A stretch of DNA of 64,000 nt from Pseudonocardia hydrocarbonoxydans (GCF_006539565.1 NZ_BJNG01000015.1:186001-250000); one strand, 5' to 3'; counted from the first letter of the stretch, positions 28,023-37,250 are shown. Made by a program: numbers and translations. Notes: generated by a model not told the origin, from the letters alone.

Positions 28023-29320
28023 GCCGCCACCTCCGCAGCCTGCGTCGCCGTCACTGCGCGGGTCAGGGCGGCCACCGCCTCGTCCAGCTCGGCCTCGGTG
28101 ATCGTCAGGGCCGGGCGGAAGCGGATCGAGCGCTCCCCGCCGGGCAGGATCAGCACCCGCTCGTGCTCGTACAGATACCGCACGGCGGCGTCGCGGGCGG
28201 CGGGCGTCGGCAGGTCGACCGCGGCCATCAGCCCGCGCCCGCGCACGTTCTCGACGCCCGGGACGGTGGCCAGCCGCTCCAGGAGGTACGCCCCGAGCGC
28301 GGCCGCGCGCGGGATCAGCCCGTCGGCCTCGATCACCTCCAGGTACCGCCGCGCGCGCACCATGTCGGTGAGGTTGCCGCCCCAGGTGGAGTTGATCCGG
28401 CTCGGTACCGCGAACACGTTGTCGGGCACCTCGTCGACGCGCCCGCCCGCCATCACGCCGCAGACCTGCAGCTTCTTGCCGAACGCGACGACGTCCGGGG
28501 CGACGCCGAGCTGCTGGTAGGCCCACGCGGTGCCGGTCAGGCCGCAGCCGGTCTGCACCTCGTCGAGGACGAACAGGGCGTCGTGCTCCACACACAGCGC
28601 CTGCATCGCGGCGAGGAACCGCGGGCGCAGGTGGTTGTCGCCGCCCTCGCCCTGGATCGGCTCGGCGAGGAAGCAGGCGATGTCGTGCGGGTGCGCGGCG
28701 AACGCGGCGCGGGCCTGGGCCAGCGCGGTCGCCTCCGCGGCGTCGACGTCGCCGAGGTGCACCGCGGGGACGTCGATCCGGGGCCAGTCGAACGTCGGGA
28801 ACAGCGCGGTCTTCACCGGGTCGGTGTTGGTGAGTGAGAGCGTGTAGCCGCTGCGGCCGTGGAAGGCCTTCCGCAGGTGCAGCACCCTCGTACCCCGCGC
28901 CGGGTCGCGGCCGTGCGCGGCGTTGTGCCGGCGCTTCCAGTCGAACGCCGTCTTCAGCGCGTTCTCCACGGCGAGCGCCCCGCCCTCGACGAGGAACAGG
29001 TGGGGCAGCGCGGGATCGCCCAGCACGCGCTCGAACGTCTCGACGAACCGCGCCATGGCCACCGTGTACACGTCGGAGTTCGACGGCTTGTTCACCGCCA
29101 CCTCGGCGAGCTCGGCGAGGAACTCCGGGTCCTCGGCCAGGGCGGGGTGGTTGAGCCCGAGCGGGGCGGAGGCGAAGAAGCTGAACAGGTCGAGGTAGGT
29201 GCCCCCGTCGCGGGCGTCGACGATCCGGGAGCCGCGGCTGCGCCGGGTGTCGAGCACCAGGTCGAAACCGTCGACGAGCAGGTGGCGCCGCAACGTGTCG
29301 TGGACCTCGGCGGGATTCAT
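28019..29320 (-). CDS. lat: L-lysine 6-transaminase
   Basis: 433 residues, class III aminotransferase. FVLDEVQTGCGLTG holds the PLP-interacting Asp and VVAFGKKLQVCGVMAG the Schiff-base Lys; the N-terminal NKPSNSDVYT and HGRSGYTLSLTN segments are typical of lysine 6-aminotransferases. It transfers the epsilon-amino group of lysine to 2-oxoglutarate. Divergent from an Lrp-type regulator as in Mycobacterium (lat next to lrpA). A GACACT box 6 nt before the ATG suggests a leaderless start. Confidence 0.92.
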   Translation of the reverse strand: MNPAEVHDTLRRHLLVDGFDLVLDTRRSRGSRIVDARDGGTYLDLFSFFASAPLGLNHPALAEDPEFLAELAEVAVNKPSNSDVYTVAMARFVETFERVLGDPALPHLFLVEGGALAVENALKTAFDWKRRHNAAHGRDPARGTRVLHLRKAFHGRSGYTLSLTNTDPVKTALFPTFDWPRIDVPAVHLGDVDAAEATALAQARAAFAAHPHDIACFLAEPIQGEGGDNHLRPRFLAAMQALCVEHDALFVLDEVQTGCGLTGTAWAYQQLGVAPDVVAFGKKLQVCGVMAGGRVDEVPDNVFAVPSRINSTWGGNLTDMVRARRYLEVIEADGLIPRAAALGAYLLERLATVPGVENVRGRGLMAAVDLPTPAARDAAVRYLYEHERVLILPGGERSIRFRPALTITEAELDEAVAALTRAVTATQAAEVAA

Positions 29321-29336
29321 GGCACAAGTGTCCGGA

Positions 29337-29352
29337 CCCGGCCGCGGCCGGG
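29337..29352. promoter_or_regulatory. 16-bp palindrome in the lat-lrp divergent promoter region
   Basis: CCCGGCCGCGGCCGGG is a perfect palindrome in the 72-bp space between lat and lrp, and a wider pair TGGCAC (29320-29325) / GTGCCA (29385-29390) frames it. Lrp-type proteins often bind such spaced arms; the assignment is inferred from position. Confidence 0.4.
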
Positions 29353-29392
29353 CACGACACCGACCGTCGGGATGGCGCGGCGAAGTGCCACG

Positions 29393-29842
29393 ATGTCGGC
29401 CGTGCCGCCGACGGATCGTCAGCCCGACGACCTGGACCGCCGCCTGCTCGCCCTCCTGGAGGCCGACGCGCGGGCGACGATGGCCGACCTCGGCCGGGTG
29501 GTCGGCCTGTCCCGCACCGCGGTGCTCGCCCGCGTCCAGCGCCTGGAGCGCGACGGCGTGCTGCGCGGCTACCACGCCGACGTCGCCCTGCCCGGCTCGG
29601 CGACCGCGCACCGGGCGCGCGTCGGCATCGTGATCCGCACGGCCGACGTCGCCGGGTACGTCGCCCGGCTCGCCGCGCAGCCCGGGTTCGCCGAGATCGA
29701 GACGGTGACGGGGGAGTACGACCTGATCGCGCTGGTCACCGCCCCGACCGCCGGGCAGCTCGACGCGCTGCTGGACCGGGTGCAGGGCTGGCGCGAGACG
29801 GTCCGGACGACCACCTGGGTGGTGCTGACCCGGTACCGGTGA
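29393..29842 (+). CDS. lrp: Lrp/AsnC family transcriptional regulator
   Basis: 149 residues. N-terminal helix-turn-helix (ADLGRVVGLSRTAVLARVQR) followed by the RAM ligand domain ending in EYDLIALVTAP and the TTTWVVLTRY strand. Likely senses lysine or a related amino acid and controls the divergent lat-pcd operon, as LrpA does beside lat in mycobacteria. The ATG at 29393 is chosen; a GTG at 29402 is also possible. Confidence 0.88.
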   Translation: MSAVPPTDRQPDDLDRRLLALLEADARATMADLGRVVGLSRTAVLARVQRLERDGVLRGYHADVALPGSATAHRARVGIVIRTADVAGYVARLAAQPGFAEIETVTGEYDLIALVTAPTAGQLDALLDRVQGWRETVRTTTWVVLTRYR

Positions 29843-29889
29843 ACGCGGACCCCGGGCCGGTCCACCGTTCCGCGCGCACGTTCCGTCCC

Positions 29890-29979
29890 GGCGCGCACCG
29901 TCGACGGTGCGCGCCGCGTACCGACGGTGCGCGCCGCGGCCCGGCGGGGACGCCGCGGTCCGGGCGGGGACGCTGCGGT
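29890..29979. repeat. 26-bp perfect palindrome plus ~20-bp tandem repeats downstream of lrp
   Basis: Bases 29890-29915 are a perfect palindrome with arms GGCGCGCACCGTC / GACGGTGCGCGCC and no loop. The right arm with its tail, GACGGTGCGCGCCGCG, recurs 20 bp later at 29923. A second tandem pair follows: GGGGACGCCGCGGT (29946) and GGGGACGCTGCGGT (29966), again 20 bp apart. It occupies the gap between lrp and ftsK. Confidence 0.85.
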
Positions 29980-30036
29980 GGGCGCGGGGTGCGTCGGTCA
30001 CGGATCCACCCGGCCCGGGCCGATACCGTGGGGTCC

Positions 30037-32565
30037 ATGGCAGGACGGACGACGACCAGCAGCACGGCGCGCGCGTCGTCCCCCCGCAAGCCTGCCCGCC
30101 GCACGTCCGGGCGCAAGCCGCCGGTCCGCAAGGCGCCGCCGCGCCGCGACCTGCTCGACAAGGGCATCGACGCGACCGGCCGCGGCATGGCGCGCCTGGG
30201 CCGGGCCGCCGGGCGGGCCGTCGGGCGCACCCGCGAGATCGACCCCGCCCACCGCCGCGACGGCCTCGGCGTCGCCCTGCTCGTGCTCGCCGTCGTCACC
30301 GCGGCGGGGGTGTGGTTCGGGGCGGGCGGCCCGGTCGGGCAGTGGCTCTCCGGGGCGGTCGGGTCGGTCGTCGGACGCGGCGCGTACCTGCTGCCGGTGA
30401 TCCTGCTCGTCTCCGGCATCGTGCTGGTCGCCACCGAGGCGCATCCCGACTCGCGCCCGCGCGTCGCCGTCGGGTCGCTGCTGCTGGCGCTGGGCGGGCT
30501 GGGTCTGGTGCACCTGATGTCCGGCTCGCCCGTCGAGCCCGACACCTGGGCGAGCGGCGGCGGCGCCGTCGGCTACCTCGCGGCCACCCCGCTGGCCACC
30601 GGGCTCACCGCCTGGGTCGCGGCCCCCGTGCTGGTGCTGCTCACCGGCTACGCCTTCCTGGTCCTCACCGCCACCCCGGTCCGGGCGGTGCCCGACCGCG
30701 TCCGCCGCCTGCTCGGACAGGTACCGGAACCCGACGCCGAGTCCGGGGCCGAGTCCGACGAGATCGTCCCCGACCCCGTCATCGAGGCGGAGACGGCGCG
30801 GCTGCGGCGCCCGTCGCGGCGCCGCCAGGCGAAGGTCGCCGACGTCGTGCGCGACGAGCTGGGCGAGGACCCGTTCGTCGTCGACGCGGAGGACGTGCCG
30901 CTCCCCGACGAGCCGCCCGCGGACGAGCCGCCACCCCCGACGACCCGCCGCCGCCCGCCGGCCGCGGTCGTGGCCACCCCGCCCGCCGTCGACGAGGCTC
31001 TGTCCGATCCCCACCCACCCGAGGTGGGCGAGCAGCTGCGCCTCACGGTCCCGGACCGCGAGGGCGAGCCCCCCTACGTGCTGCCGCCCGCCGACCTGCT
31101 GCCCACCGGCCCGGTCCCCAAGACCCGCAGCAGCGCCAACGACGCGATGATCGAGCGGATCACCGGGGTGCTGGAGCAGTTCAGCATCGACGCGCAGGTC
31201 ACCGGCTTCACCCGCGGCCCCACCGTCACCCGCTACGAGATCGAGCTGGGCCCGGCCGTCAAGGTCGAGAAGATCACCCAGCTGACGAAGAACATCTCCT
31301 ACGCCGTGGCCACCGACAACGTGCGGATCCTCGCGCCGATCCCGGGCAAGTCGGCCGTCGGCATCGAGGTGCCCAACACCGACCGCGAGATGGTGCGCCT
31401 GGGCGACGTCCTGCGCTCGGGCACCGCCCGCGCCGAACAGCACCCGCTGGTCGTCGGGCTGGGCAAGGACATCGAGGGCCACTTCCTCACCGCGAACCTG
31501 GCGAAGATGCCGCACCTGCTCGTCGCCGGGTCGACGGGCTCGGGCAAGTCGAGCTTCGTCAACTCGATGCTGGTCTCCCTGCTGAGCCGGGCGACGCCCG
31601 ACGAGGTCCGGATGATCCTCATCGACCCCAAGATGGTGGAGCTCACGCCCTACGAGGGCATCCCGCACCTGATCACGCCCATCATCACCCAGCCGAAGAA
31701 GGCGGCCTCCGCGCTGGCCTGGCTGGTGGAGGAGATGGAGCAGCGCTACCAGGACATGCAGGTCAACAAGGTCCGCCACGTCGACGAGTTCAACCGCAAG
31801 GTCCGCTCCGGCGAGATCACCGCACCGCTGGGGTCCGAGCGCGTGTACCGGCCCTACCCCTACATCCTGTGCATCGTCGACGAGTTGGCCGACCTGATGA
31901 TGACCGCGCCGCGCGACGTCGAGGACGCGGTCGTGCGGATCACCCAGAAGGCCCGCGCCGCCGGCATCCACCTGGTGCTGGCCACCCAGCGGCCGTCGGT
32001 CGACGTCGTCACCGGCCTGATCAAGACCAACGTGCCGTCGCGGCTGGCGTTCGCCACGTCGTCGCTGACCGACTCGCGGGTGATCCTCGACCAGCCCGGC
32101 GCGGAGAAGCTCATCGGCATGGGCGACGCGCTGTACCTGCCGATGGGGGCGAGCAAGCCGGTCCGCATGCAGGGCGCCTTCGTCGACGACGACGAGATCA
32201 CCTCGGTCGTCGCGTTCACCAAGGACCAGGCCGAGCCGACCTACACCGAGGGCGTCACCGCGCAGAAGGCCGGCGAGGCCAAGGAGGTCGACCCGGAGAT
32301 CGGCGACGACCTCGACATCCTGCTGCAGGCCACCGAGCTGGTCGTCACCTCGCAGTTCGGGTCGACCTCGATGCTGCAGCGCAAGCTGCGGGTCGGGTTC
32401 GCCAAGGCGGGGCGGCTGATGGACCTGCTGGAGACGCGCGGGGTCGTCGGGCCGTCGGAGGGCTCGAAGGCCCGCGACGTGCTGATCAAGCCCGACGAGC
32501 TCGACGGGGTGCTGTGGCTGATGCGCGGGGGAGGCGGTCCCGAACCCGATGAGCCGGACGAGTGA
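30037..32565 (+). CDS. ftsK: DNA translocase FtsK/SpoIIIE
   Basis: 842 residues. A basic N-terminus, four TM segments (~residues 75-225) and an acidic/Pro-rich linker precede the motor: alpha domain, Walker A AGSTGSGKSSFV near residue 497, Walker B ILCIVDELADLM, LATQRPSVDVVTG, and a C-terminal gamma winged helix (from TSQFGSTSMLQRKLR) that reads KOPS-like sequences. It pumps chromosomal DNA through the division septum. Leaderless start: TACCGT ends 7 nt before the ATG. Confidence 0.97.
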   Translation: MAGRTTTSSTARASSPRKPARRTSGRKPPVRKAPPRRDLLDKGIDATGRGMARLGRAAGRAVGRTREIDPAHRRDGLGVALLVLAVVTAAGVWFGAGGPVGQWLSGAVGSVVGRGAYLLPVILLVSGIVLVATEAHPDSRPRVAVGSLLLALGGLGLVHLMSGSPVEPDTWASGGGAVGYLAATPLATGLTAWVAAPVLVLLTGYAFLVLTATPVRAVPDRVRRLLGQVPEPDAESGAESDEIVPDPVIEAETARLRRPSRRRQAKVADVVRDELGEDPFVVDAEDVPLPDEPPADEPPPPTTRRRPPAAVVATPPAVDEALSDPHPPEVGEQLRLTVPDREGEPPYVLPPADLLPTGPVPKTRSSANDAMIERITGVLEQFSIDAQVTGFTRGPTVTRYEIELGPAVKVEKITQLTKNISYAVATDNVRILAPIPGKSAVGIEVPNTDREMVRLGDVLRSGTARAEQHPLVVGLGKDIEGHFLTANLAKMPHLLVAGSTGSGKSSFVNSMLVSLLSRATPDEVRMILIDPKMVELTPYEGIPHLITPIITQPKKAASALAWLVEEMEQRYQDMQVNKVRHVDEFNRKVRSGEITAPLGSERVYRPYPYILCIVDELADLMMTAPRDVEDAVVRITQKARAAGIHLVLATQRPSVDVVTGLIKTNVPSRLAFATSSLTDSRVILDQPGAEKLIGMGDALYLPMGASKPVRMQGAFVDDDEITSVVAFTKDQAEPTYTEGVTAQKAGEAKEVDPEIGDDLDILLQATELVVTSQFGSTSMLQRKLRVGFAKAGRLMDLLETRGVVGPSEGSKARDVLIKPDELDGVLWLMRGGGGPEPDEPDE

Positions 32566-32627
32566 TCACGCGCAGCGTCTCCGTTACACAAAGTAGCAAT
32601 AGTCACTGATCTGTTATGTTGGGCGCC

Positions 32628-33503
32628 ATGTTCTGGACCAAACGTCGCCGGGGTGGCCGCACACAGCAGAGTGGTGCGCGGCAGGCCGTGATGCCCATCC
32701 CGCTGACCGGGGGGCTGCTGTCGGGGGAGGTCCGCGACGCCGAGGGCAAGCCGCTCGCGGGCGCCGAGATCTCGGTGTTCGACCGCTCGTCCAAGCGGGT
32801 CGCGCACTCCGACACCGACGCCTACGGCTTCTTCGCCCACGCCGTCCAGCCCGGTGACTACCGGATCCGGGCCGAGGCGGGCGGCTACCAGAGCCTGCAC
32901 GAGCGCGCCGCCGTCGAGTGGGGCACGCACAACGCCGTCGGCCAGCTCACCCTGCTGCCCGACGAGACGCTGACGACCCCGGTCCCCGGCGTCTACGACA
33001 TCGACCCCGACCACTCCGCGGTCCGCTTCGTCGCCCGGCACATCGCGATGTCGCGGGTGTACGGGCAGTTCCAGCAGTTCTCCGGCCAGGTCCGCATCGC
33101 CGAGCGCTTCGAGGACTCACACGTCGAGGTGCTGATCGACGCGGCCAGCGTGTTCACCAACGTCGAGAAGCGCGACGAGCACCTGCGCTCGCCCGACTTC
33201 CTCGACGTCGCGAAGTTCCCGAAGCTGCACTTCACCAGCCACCGCTTCACCCGCGCCGGCGGCAACCGCTGGCTGATCGACGGCGAGCTGACGCTGCACG
33301 GCATGACCAGCGACGTCCAGCTCGACACCACCTACCTGGGCATGCAGGAGTGGAACGGGCTGCGCGCCGGCTGCCTGGCCACCACCCAGCTGCACCGGGA
33401 GCACTTCACCGTCAACTGGCAGCAGATGCTGGCCCGCGGCGTGCCGGTGGTGGGCTCGACGATCGAGATCACCCTCGACGTGCAGGGAATCCTGCAGCAG
33501 TAG
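32628..33503 (+). CDS. YceI family protein with N-terminal carboxypeptidase-regulatory-like domain
   Basis: 291 residues. After a basic N-terminus, residues ~25-95 form a CarboxypepD_reg/CNA-B-like beta sandwich (LSGEVRDAEGKPLAGAEISV, then DAYGFFAHAV and GDYRIRAEAGGY). The YceI lipocalin-like domain follows (YDIDPDHSAVRFVARHIAMS, FPKLHFTSHRF, LTLHGMTSDV). YceI proteins bind isoprenoid-like lipids. No signal peptide is visible, so it is likely cytoplasmic. I choose the ATG at 32628 because TATGTT ends 7 nt before it; an ATG 12 bases upstream is alternative. Confidence 0.85.
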   Translation: MFWTKRRRGGRTQQSGARQAVMPIPLTGGLLSGEVRDAEGKPLAGAEISVFDRSSKRVAHSDTDAYGFFAHAVQPGDYRIRAEAGGYQSLHERAAVEWGTHNAVGQLTLLPDETLTTPVPGVYDIDPDHSAVRFVARHIAMSRVYGQFQQFSGQVRIAERFEDSHVEVLIDAASVFTNVEKRDEHLRSPDFLDVAKFPKLHFTSHRFTRAGGNRWLIDGELTLHGMTSDVQLDTTYLGMQEWNGLRAGCLATTQLHREHFTVNWQQMLARGVPVVGSTIEITLDVQGILQQ

Positions 33504-33509
33504 TCACTC

Positions 33510-33707
33510 CTACCAGGTCCCGAAGCTCCAGACGTTGCCCTCGGGATCGCGCACGACGAACTGCCGGCTGCCGTAGTCGGTGTCCTCGACCGGGCGAAGC
33601 ACCGTCGCCCCGGCGGCCACGGCGCGGTCGTGGAGATCGTCCGGGGCGGTCACAACGGCGGTGTCGTGGACGAAACGGACCTCGCACACAGGGTCGGGGG
33701 CTCGCAC
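33510..33707 (-). pseudogene. C-terminal remnant of a VOC (glyoxalase-like) family protein
   Basis: About 60 residues (VRFVHDTAVVTAPDDLHDRA to the TDYGSRQFVVRDPEGNVWSF end) match the last half of a VOC protein of the kind that normally runs directly behind this type of AraC regulator. The first half, normally 60-70 residues with the first metal-binding strand, is missing: the frame begins inside the tandem repeat element that separates it from the regulator. No start codon with a ribosome-binding site is visible. Most likely a gene broken by insertion or deletion at the repeat. Confidence 0.7.
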
Positions 33708-33751
33708 ACAGGTCCGGCCCTATGTGCCGGCCCCGGGGCCTGTGTGCGAGC
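33681..33751. repeat. Repeat/hairpin element at the AraC-VOC junction
   Basis: CTCGCACACAGG occurs at 33681 and again exactly 20 bp later at 33701; its reverse complement CCTGTGTGCGAG is at 33739. The second and third copies pair as 13-bp arms, and the loop contains a smaller stem (CCGGC/GCCGG). The element encodes the last ~10 residues and the stop of the AraC gene and abuts the truncated VOC frame. Confidence 0.85.
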
Positions 33752-34523
33752 TGCCTGCGCGCCATGCCGTGGCGGTCTGGCCCGCCAGGTCTCTGAAGTC
33801 GCGCGAGAGGTGGGCCTGGTCTGCGTAGCCGCGGTCGGCTGCCACTCTCGCCAGCGGGTCCTCGGTGAAGCGGAGTTGGTCGCAGGCGCGCTCGAAGCGG
33901 ATGACGCGCGCCGCGGCCTTGGACGCGAGCCCGGTCTCGCGGCGCAGCTGGTCGGCGAGGTGGCGGCGGCTCCAGCCGACCTCGCGGGCCAGGTCGGCGA
34001 TCCGCAGCGTGCCCCCGGTCTCCTCCAGCCGGTCCCAGGCGTACCCGACCTCGGGGCGGACGCCCTCGGCGGACCCGGCGAGCGCGGCCAGCTCCTCGTC
34101 GAGCCGGGCGAAGCGCTGCTCCCAGGTGCCGGCGTCGGCGAGGCGCTCCAGCAGCGGGCCGGTGCGGGCCCCGAGCAGGGCGGCGAGGTCGACGGTGTCG
34201 CCGGCCAGCTCCCCGGCCCGCACGCCGAGCAGGGCCCGGGCGCCGCGCCAGGTCAGCCGCAGCTGCAGGCCGGTCTGGGCGGTGCCGGTGGCGATGGTGG
34301 CCGGTCCGTCGTGCAGGCCCGCGACCATCGCCGCGAACGTGCCGGGCGGGCGCGCCGGGTCGGCGTTGGAGACCATCTCGACGGCGCCGTCGAGACAGAG
34401 CAGGAACGTCAGGTGGGCCGACGGGACGCCCTGGTGGGTGCCGGGCGGGCCGGCCTCGGAGCGGTAGCCGGTGTACGCGCCGACCCAGCGCCGCAGCGCC
34501 GGAGCGGGTCGCGCCCAGATCAT
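33720..34523 (-). CDS. AraC family transcriptional regulator
   Basis: 267 residues. C-terminal double HTH: LRIADLAREVGWSRRHLADQ, then DQLRFTEDPLARVAADRGYA and QAHLSRDFRDLAGQTATAWR; the N-terminal half is a cupin-like sensor (GYRSEAGPPGTHQGVPSAHL). Proteins of this type usually control a following VOC gene, which is broken here. The C-terminal AGSSHTGPGAGT tail is encoded by the repeat element. TAGCCT ends 6 nt before the ATG (leaderless). Confidence 0.88.
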   Translation of the reverse strand: MIWARPAPALRRWVGAYTGYRSEAGPPGTHQGVPSAHLTFLLCLDGAVEMVSNADPARPPGTFAAMVAGLHDGPATIATGTAQTGLQLRLTWRGARALLGVRAGELAGDTVDLAALLGARTGPLLERLADAGTWEQRFARLDEELAALAGSAEGVRPEVGYAWDRLEETGGTLRIADLAREVGWSRRHLADQLRRETGLASKAAARVIRFERACDQLRFTEDPLARVAADRGYADQAHLSRDFRDLAGQTATAWRAGSSHTGPGAGT

Positions 34524-34532
34524 CTCCGCAGG

Positions 34533-35030
34533 CTACAGCTCCAGCAGCATCCGCACGTTGCCCAGCGTGTTCGGTTTGACGTGCGCGAGATCGAGGAACT
34601 CGGCGACGCCGGCGTCGTAGGAGCGCAGCATCGCGGCGAACACGTCGGGCTCCACGGGGGTGCCGTCGATCTCGGCGAAGCCGTGGCGGGAGAAGAACTG
34701 CTTCTCGAAGGTCAGCACGAACAGGCGCTGCAGCCCGAGCTCGCGGGCGCCGTCGATCAGGGCGCCGACCAGCGCGTGGCCGACGCCGCGGCCCAGCACG
34801 CGCGGGTGCACCGCGACGGTGCGGATCTCGCCGAGGTCCTCCCACAGCACGTGCAGCGCGCCGCAGCCGACGACCCGCCCGTCGAGCTCGGCGACGAGGA
34901 ACTCCGGCACCGCCTCGTACAGGGTGACGATCTCCTTGGCCAGCAGTACGCGGCCCGCGTACTCGTCCACCAGGTGCTTGATGGTGCCGACGTCGGACGT
35001 GCGCGCCCGCCTCACGAGAACGGCCGTCAT
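34533..35030 (-). CDS. argA: Amino-acid N-acetyltransferase (N-acetylglutamate synthase), short GNAT form
   Basis: 165 residues. Strongly resembles the stand-alone GNAT-type N-acetylglutamate synthase of mycobacteria (Rv2747 type): [19 protein letters not shown] at the start, [19 protein letters not shown] as acetyl-CoA loop and [15 protein letters not shown] near the end. Catalyses the first step of arginine synthesis. Its place between ftsK and pgsA/clgR is also the mycobacterial one. TAGGCT lies 8 nt before the ATG. Confidence 0.9.
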   Translation of the reverse strand: MTAVLVRRARTSDVGTIKHLVDEYAGRVLLAKEIVTLYEAVPEFLVAELDGRVVGCGALHVLWEDLGEIRTVAVHPRVLGRGVGHALVGALIDGARELGLQRLFVLTFEKQFFSRHGFAEIDGTPVEPDVFAAMLRSYDAGVAEFLDLAHVKPNTLGNVRMLLEL

Positions 35031-35094
35031 GACCGTTCAGCCTAGCCACGGTGGGGCCGTCGGGAGAGCGGGGACACGGCCGTACCCTGAGGGC

Positions 35095-36537
35095 GTGTCC
35101 GCCCCGCGCCGTGCCGCCCTGCTCACCCTGGGCTGTGCCCGCAACGAGGTCGACTCGGAGGAGATCGCGGGCCGGCTCACCGACAGCGGCTGGGAGCTGG
35201 TCGACGCCGACGAGGGCGCCGACGTCATCCTGGTCAACACCTGCGGGTTCGTCGAGCAGGCGAAGAAGGACTCCATCGACACGCTGCTGGCCGCCTCCGA
35301 ATCCGACGCTGTGGCCGCGGGGGCGAAGGTCGTCGCCGTCGGGTGCCTGGCCGAGCGCTACGGCAAGGAGCTGGCCGACCAGCTCCCCGAGGCCGACGCG
35401 GTGCTCGGGTTCGACGCCTACCCCGACCTGGCCGACCGCCTGGGCGACCTCCTGGGCGGGCACGCCCCCGCGCCGCACGTACCGGTCGACCGTCGCACCC
35501 TGCTGCCGATCTCCCCCGTCGAGCGGCCCGCGGCCGCGGCGGGGGTCGAGGTGCCCGGCCACGCCTGGATCCCCCGGGCCCGGCTCACCGACGGCCCGGT
35601 CGCCAACCTCAAGCTGGCCTCGGGTTGCGACCGGCGCTGCACGTTCTGCGCGATCCCGTCGTTCCGCGGCTCGTTCGTCTCCCGGCAGCCCGACGACGTC
35701 GTCGCCGAGGCGGCGTGGCTGGGCATGGAGGGCGTGCGCGAGCTGTACCTGGTCAGCGAGAACTCCACGTCCTACGGCAAGGACCTGCCCGGCGGCACCC
35801 GCGCGCTGGTGCGGCTGCTGCCCCGGCTCACGCAGGTGCCCGGGATCGACCGCGTGCGCGTCAGCTACCTGCAGCCCGCCGAGATGCGGCCCGACCTCAT
35901 CGAGGTGATCGCGTCGACGCCCGGCGTCGCGCCCTACTTCGACCTGTCGTTCCAGCACGCCGCGCCCACGCTGCTGCGCCGCATGCGCCGGTTCGGCTCC
36001 CGCGCCGACTTCCTGGACCTGATCGCCCGGATCCGGGCGCTCGCCCCCGAGGCCGGGATCCGCAGCAACTTCATCGTCGGGTTCCCCGGCGAGACCGACG
36101 AGGAGTTCGCCGAGCTGGAGGCCTTCCTGTCGCAGGCCCGCCTCGACGCGGTCGGCCTGTTCGGCTACTCCGACGAGGACGGCACCGAGGCGCTCGGGCT
36201 GGACGACAAGGTGCCCGCCGAGGTGATCACCGCGCGGCTGGCCCGGCTCTCCACGCTGGTCGAGGAGCTGATGAGCCAGCGGGCCGAGGAGCGGATCGGC
36301 ACCGAGGTCGAGGTGCTGGTCGAGGTGGCCGAGGACGAGGACTTCGAGTGCACCGGCCGCGCCGCGCACCAGGCCCCCGACGTCGACGGCGAGTGCGTGT
36401 TCGAGCGCGGCTCCGGGCTCGCGGTGGGCGACCTGGTGAAGGCGGTCGTCGTCGGCACCGAGGGCGCCGACCTGGTCGTCTCGGCGGGGGAGCGGATCCC
36501 GCGCAGCACGCTGCACCGAGCGGGGAGCGGGGGATGA
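35095..36537 (+). CDS. rimO: Ribosomal protein uS12 methylthiotransferase RimO
   Basis: 480 residues. N-terminal MTTase domain with [12 protein letters not shown] and [13 protein letters not shown] (two of three cluster Cys), radical SAM motif [11 protein letters not shown] around residue 180, and a C-terminal TRAM domain. Adds a methylthio group to Asp of S12. Leaderless start (TACCCT ends 6 nt before the GTG). The stop overlaps the pgsA start (ATGA). Confidence 0.95.
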   Translation: MSAPRRAALLTLGCARNEVDSEEIAGRLTDSGWELVDADEGADVILVNTCGFVEQAKKDSIDTLLAASESDAVAAGAKVVAVGCLAERYGKELADQLPEADAVLGFDAYPDLADRLGDLLGGHAPAPHVPVDRRTLLPISPVERPAAAAGVEVPGHAWIPRARLTDGPVANLKLASGCDRRCTFCAIPSFRGSFVSRQPDDVVAEAAWLGMEGVRELYLVSENSTSYGKDLPGGTRALVRLLPRLTQVPGIDRVRVSYLQPAEMRPDLIEVIASTPGVAPYFDLSFQHAAPTLLRRMRRFGSRADFLDLIARIRALAPEAGIRSNFIVGFPGETDEEFAELEAFLSQARLDAVGLFGYSDEDGTEALGLDDKVPAEVITARLARLSTLVEELMSQRAEERIGTEVEVLVEVAEDEDFECTGRAAHQAPDVDGECVFERGSGLAVGDLVKAVVVGTEGADLVVSAGERIPRSTLHRAGSGG

Positions 36538-37127
36538 CCTCGCGGCCGACGGGGCCGCCACCGGTGCTCAACATCGCCAACGTCCTCACGGGCGTCCGGC
36601 TGCTGTTGGTGCCGGTCTTCCTCGCCGCGCTGCTCACCGACGACGGGCAGAGCGTCGCCTGGCGGCTCACCGCGTTCGGGGTGTTCGCGCTCGCCTCGTT
36701 CACCGACAGCCTCGACGGCGACCTCGCCCGGCGGTTCGGCCTCGTCACCACCTTCGGCACGATCGCCGACCCGATCGCCGACAAGGCGCTCACCGGGTCG
36801 GCCCTGATCGGGCTCTCCGCGCTCGGGATCGTCCCGTGGTGGGTCACCGTCGTCATCATGGGGCGGGAGCTGGGCGTCACGGTGCTGCGGCTGCTGGTGC
36901 TGCGGCTCGGCGTCATCCCGGCCAGCCGCGGCGGCAAGGCCAAGACCGCCACGCAGACCCTCGCGATCGGGCTCTACCTGCTGCCGCTGCCCGAGCTGCT
37001 CGGGGCGTCGACGACGATCGACGTCGTGCGCGGGGCGGTGCTCGCCGCGGCCGTCGTGCTCACCGTCGTCACCGGCCTGGACTACGTGCTGCGCGCCGCC
37101 CGGCTGCGCTCGGCGTCCACGACCTGA
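36534..37127 (+). CDS. pgsA: CDP-alcohol phosphatidyltransferase (PgsA family)
   Basis: 197 residues with about five TM helices. The CDP-alcohol motif [18 protein letters not shown], followed by TIADPIADK, satisfies D(x)2DG(x)2AR(x)8G(x)3D(x)3D. Likely phosphatidylglycerophosphate synthase making the cardiolipin/PG precursor; corresponds to pgsA3 beside clgR in Mycobacterium. Overlaps rimO by 4 bp. Confidence 0.93.
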   Translation: MTSRPTGPPPVLNIANVLTGVRLLLVPVFLAALLTDDGQSVAWRLTAFGVFALASFTDSLDGDLARRFGLVTTFGTIADPIADKALTGSALIGLSALGIVPWWVTVVIMGRELGVTVLRLLVLRLGVIPASRGGKAKTATQTLAIGLYLLPLPELLGASTTIDVVRGAVLAAAVVLTVVTGLDYVLRAARLRSASTT

Positions 37128-37250
37128 GGCGCGTGTTCGCCGTGGGCGGACGCGACGGCGCCCACCGGTCCGGGGCACCCGGGCGCGGAACTGGGTACGG
37201 TTGACCCGCGGCCGGTCCACCGGCCGGGTGGCCGTCGAACGGAGGATGCC

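Noticed and set aside
29907..32552. An 881-codon frame overlapping ftsK in another phase
   Set aside because: Arg/Ala-rich low-complexity product; ftsK in the other frame has Walker motifs and a gamma domain.
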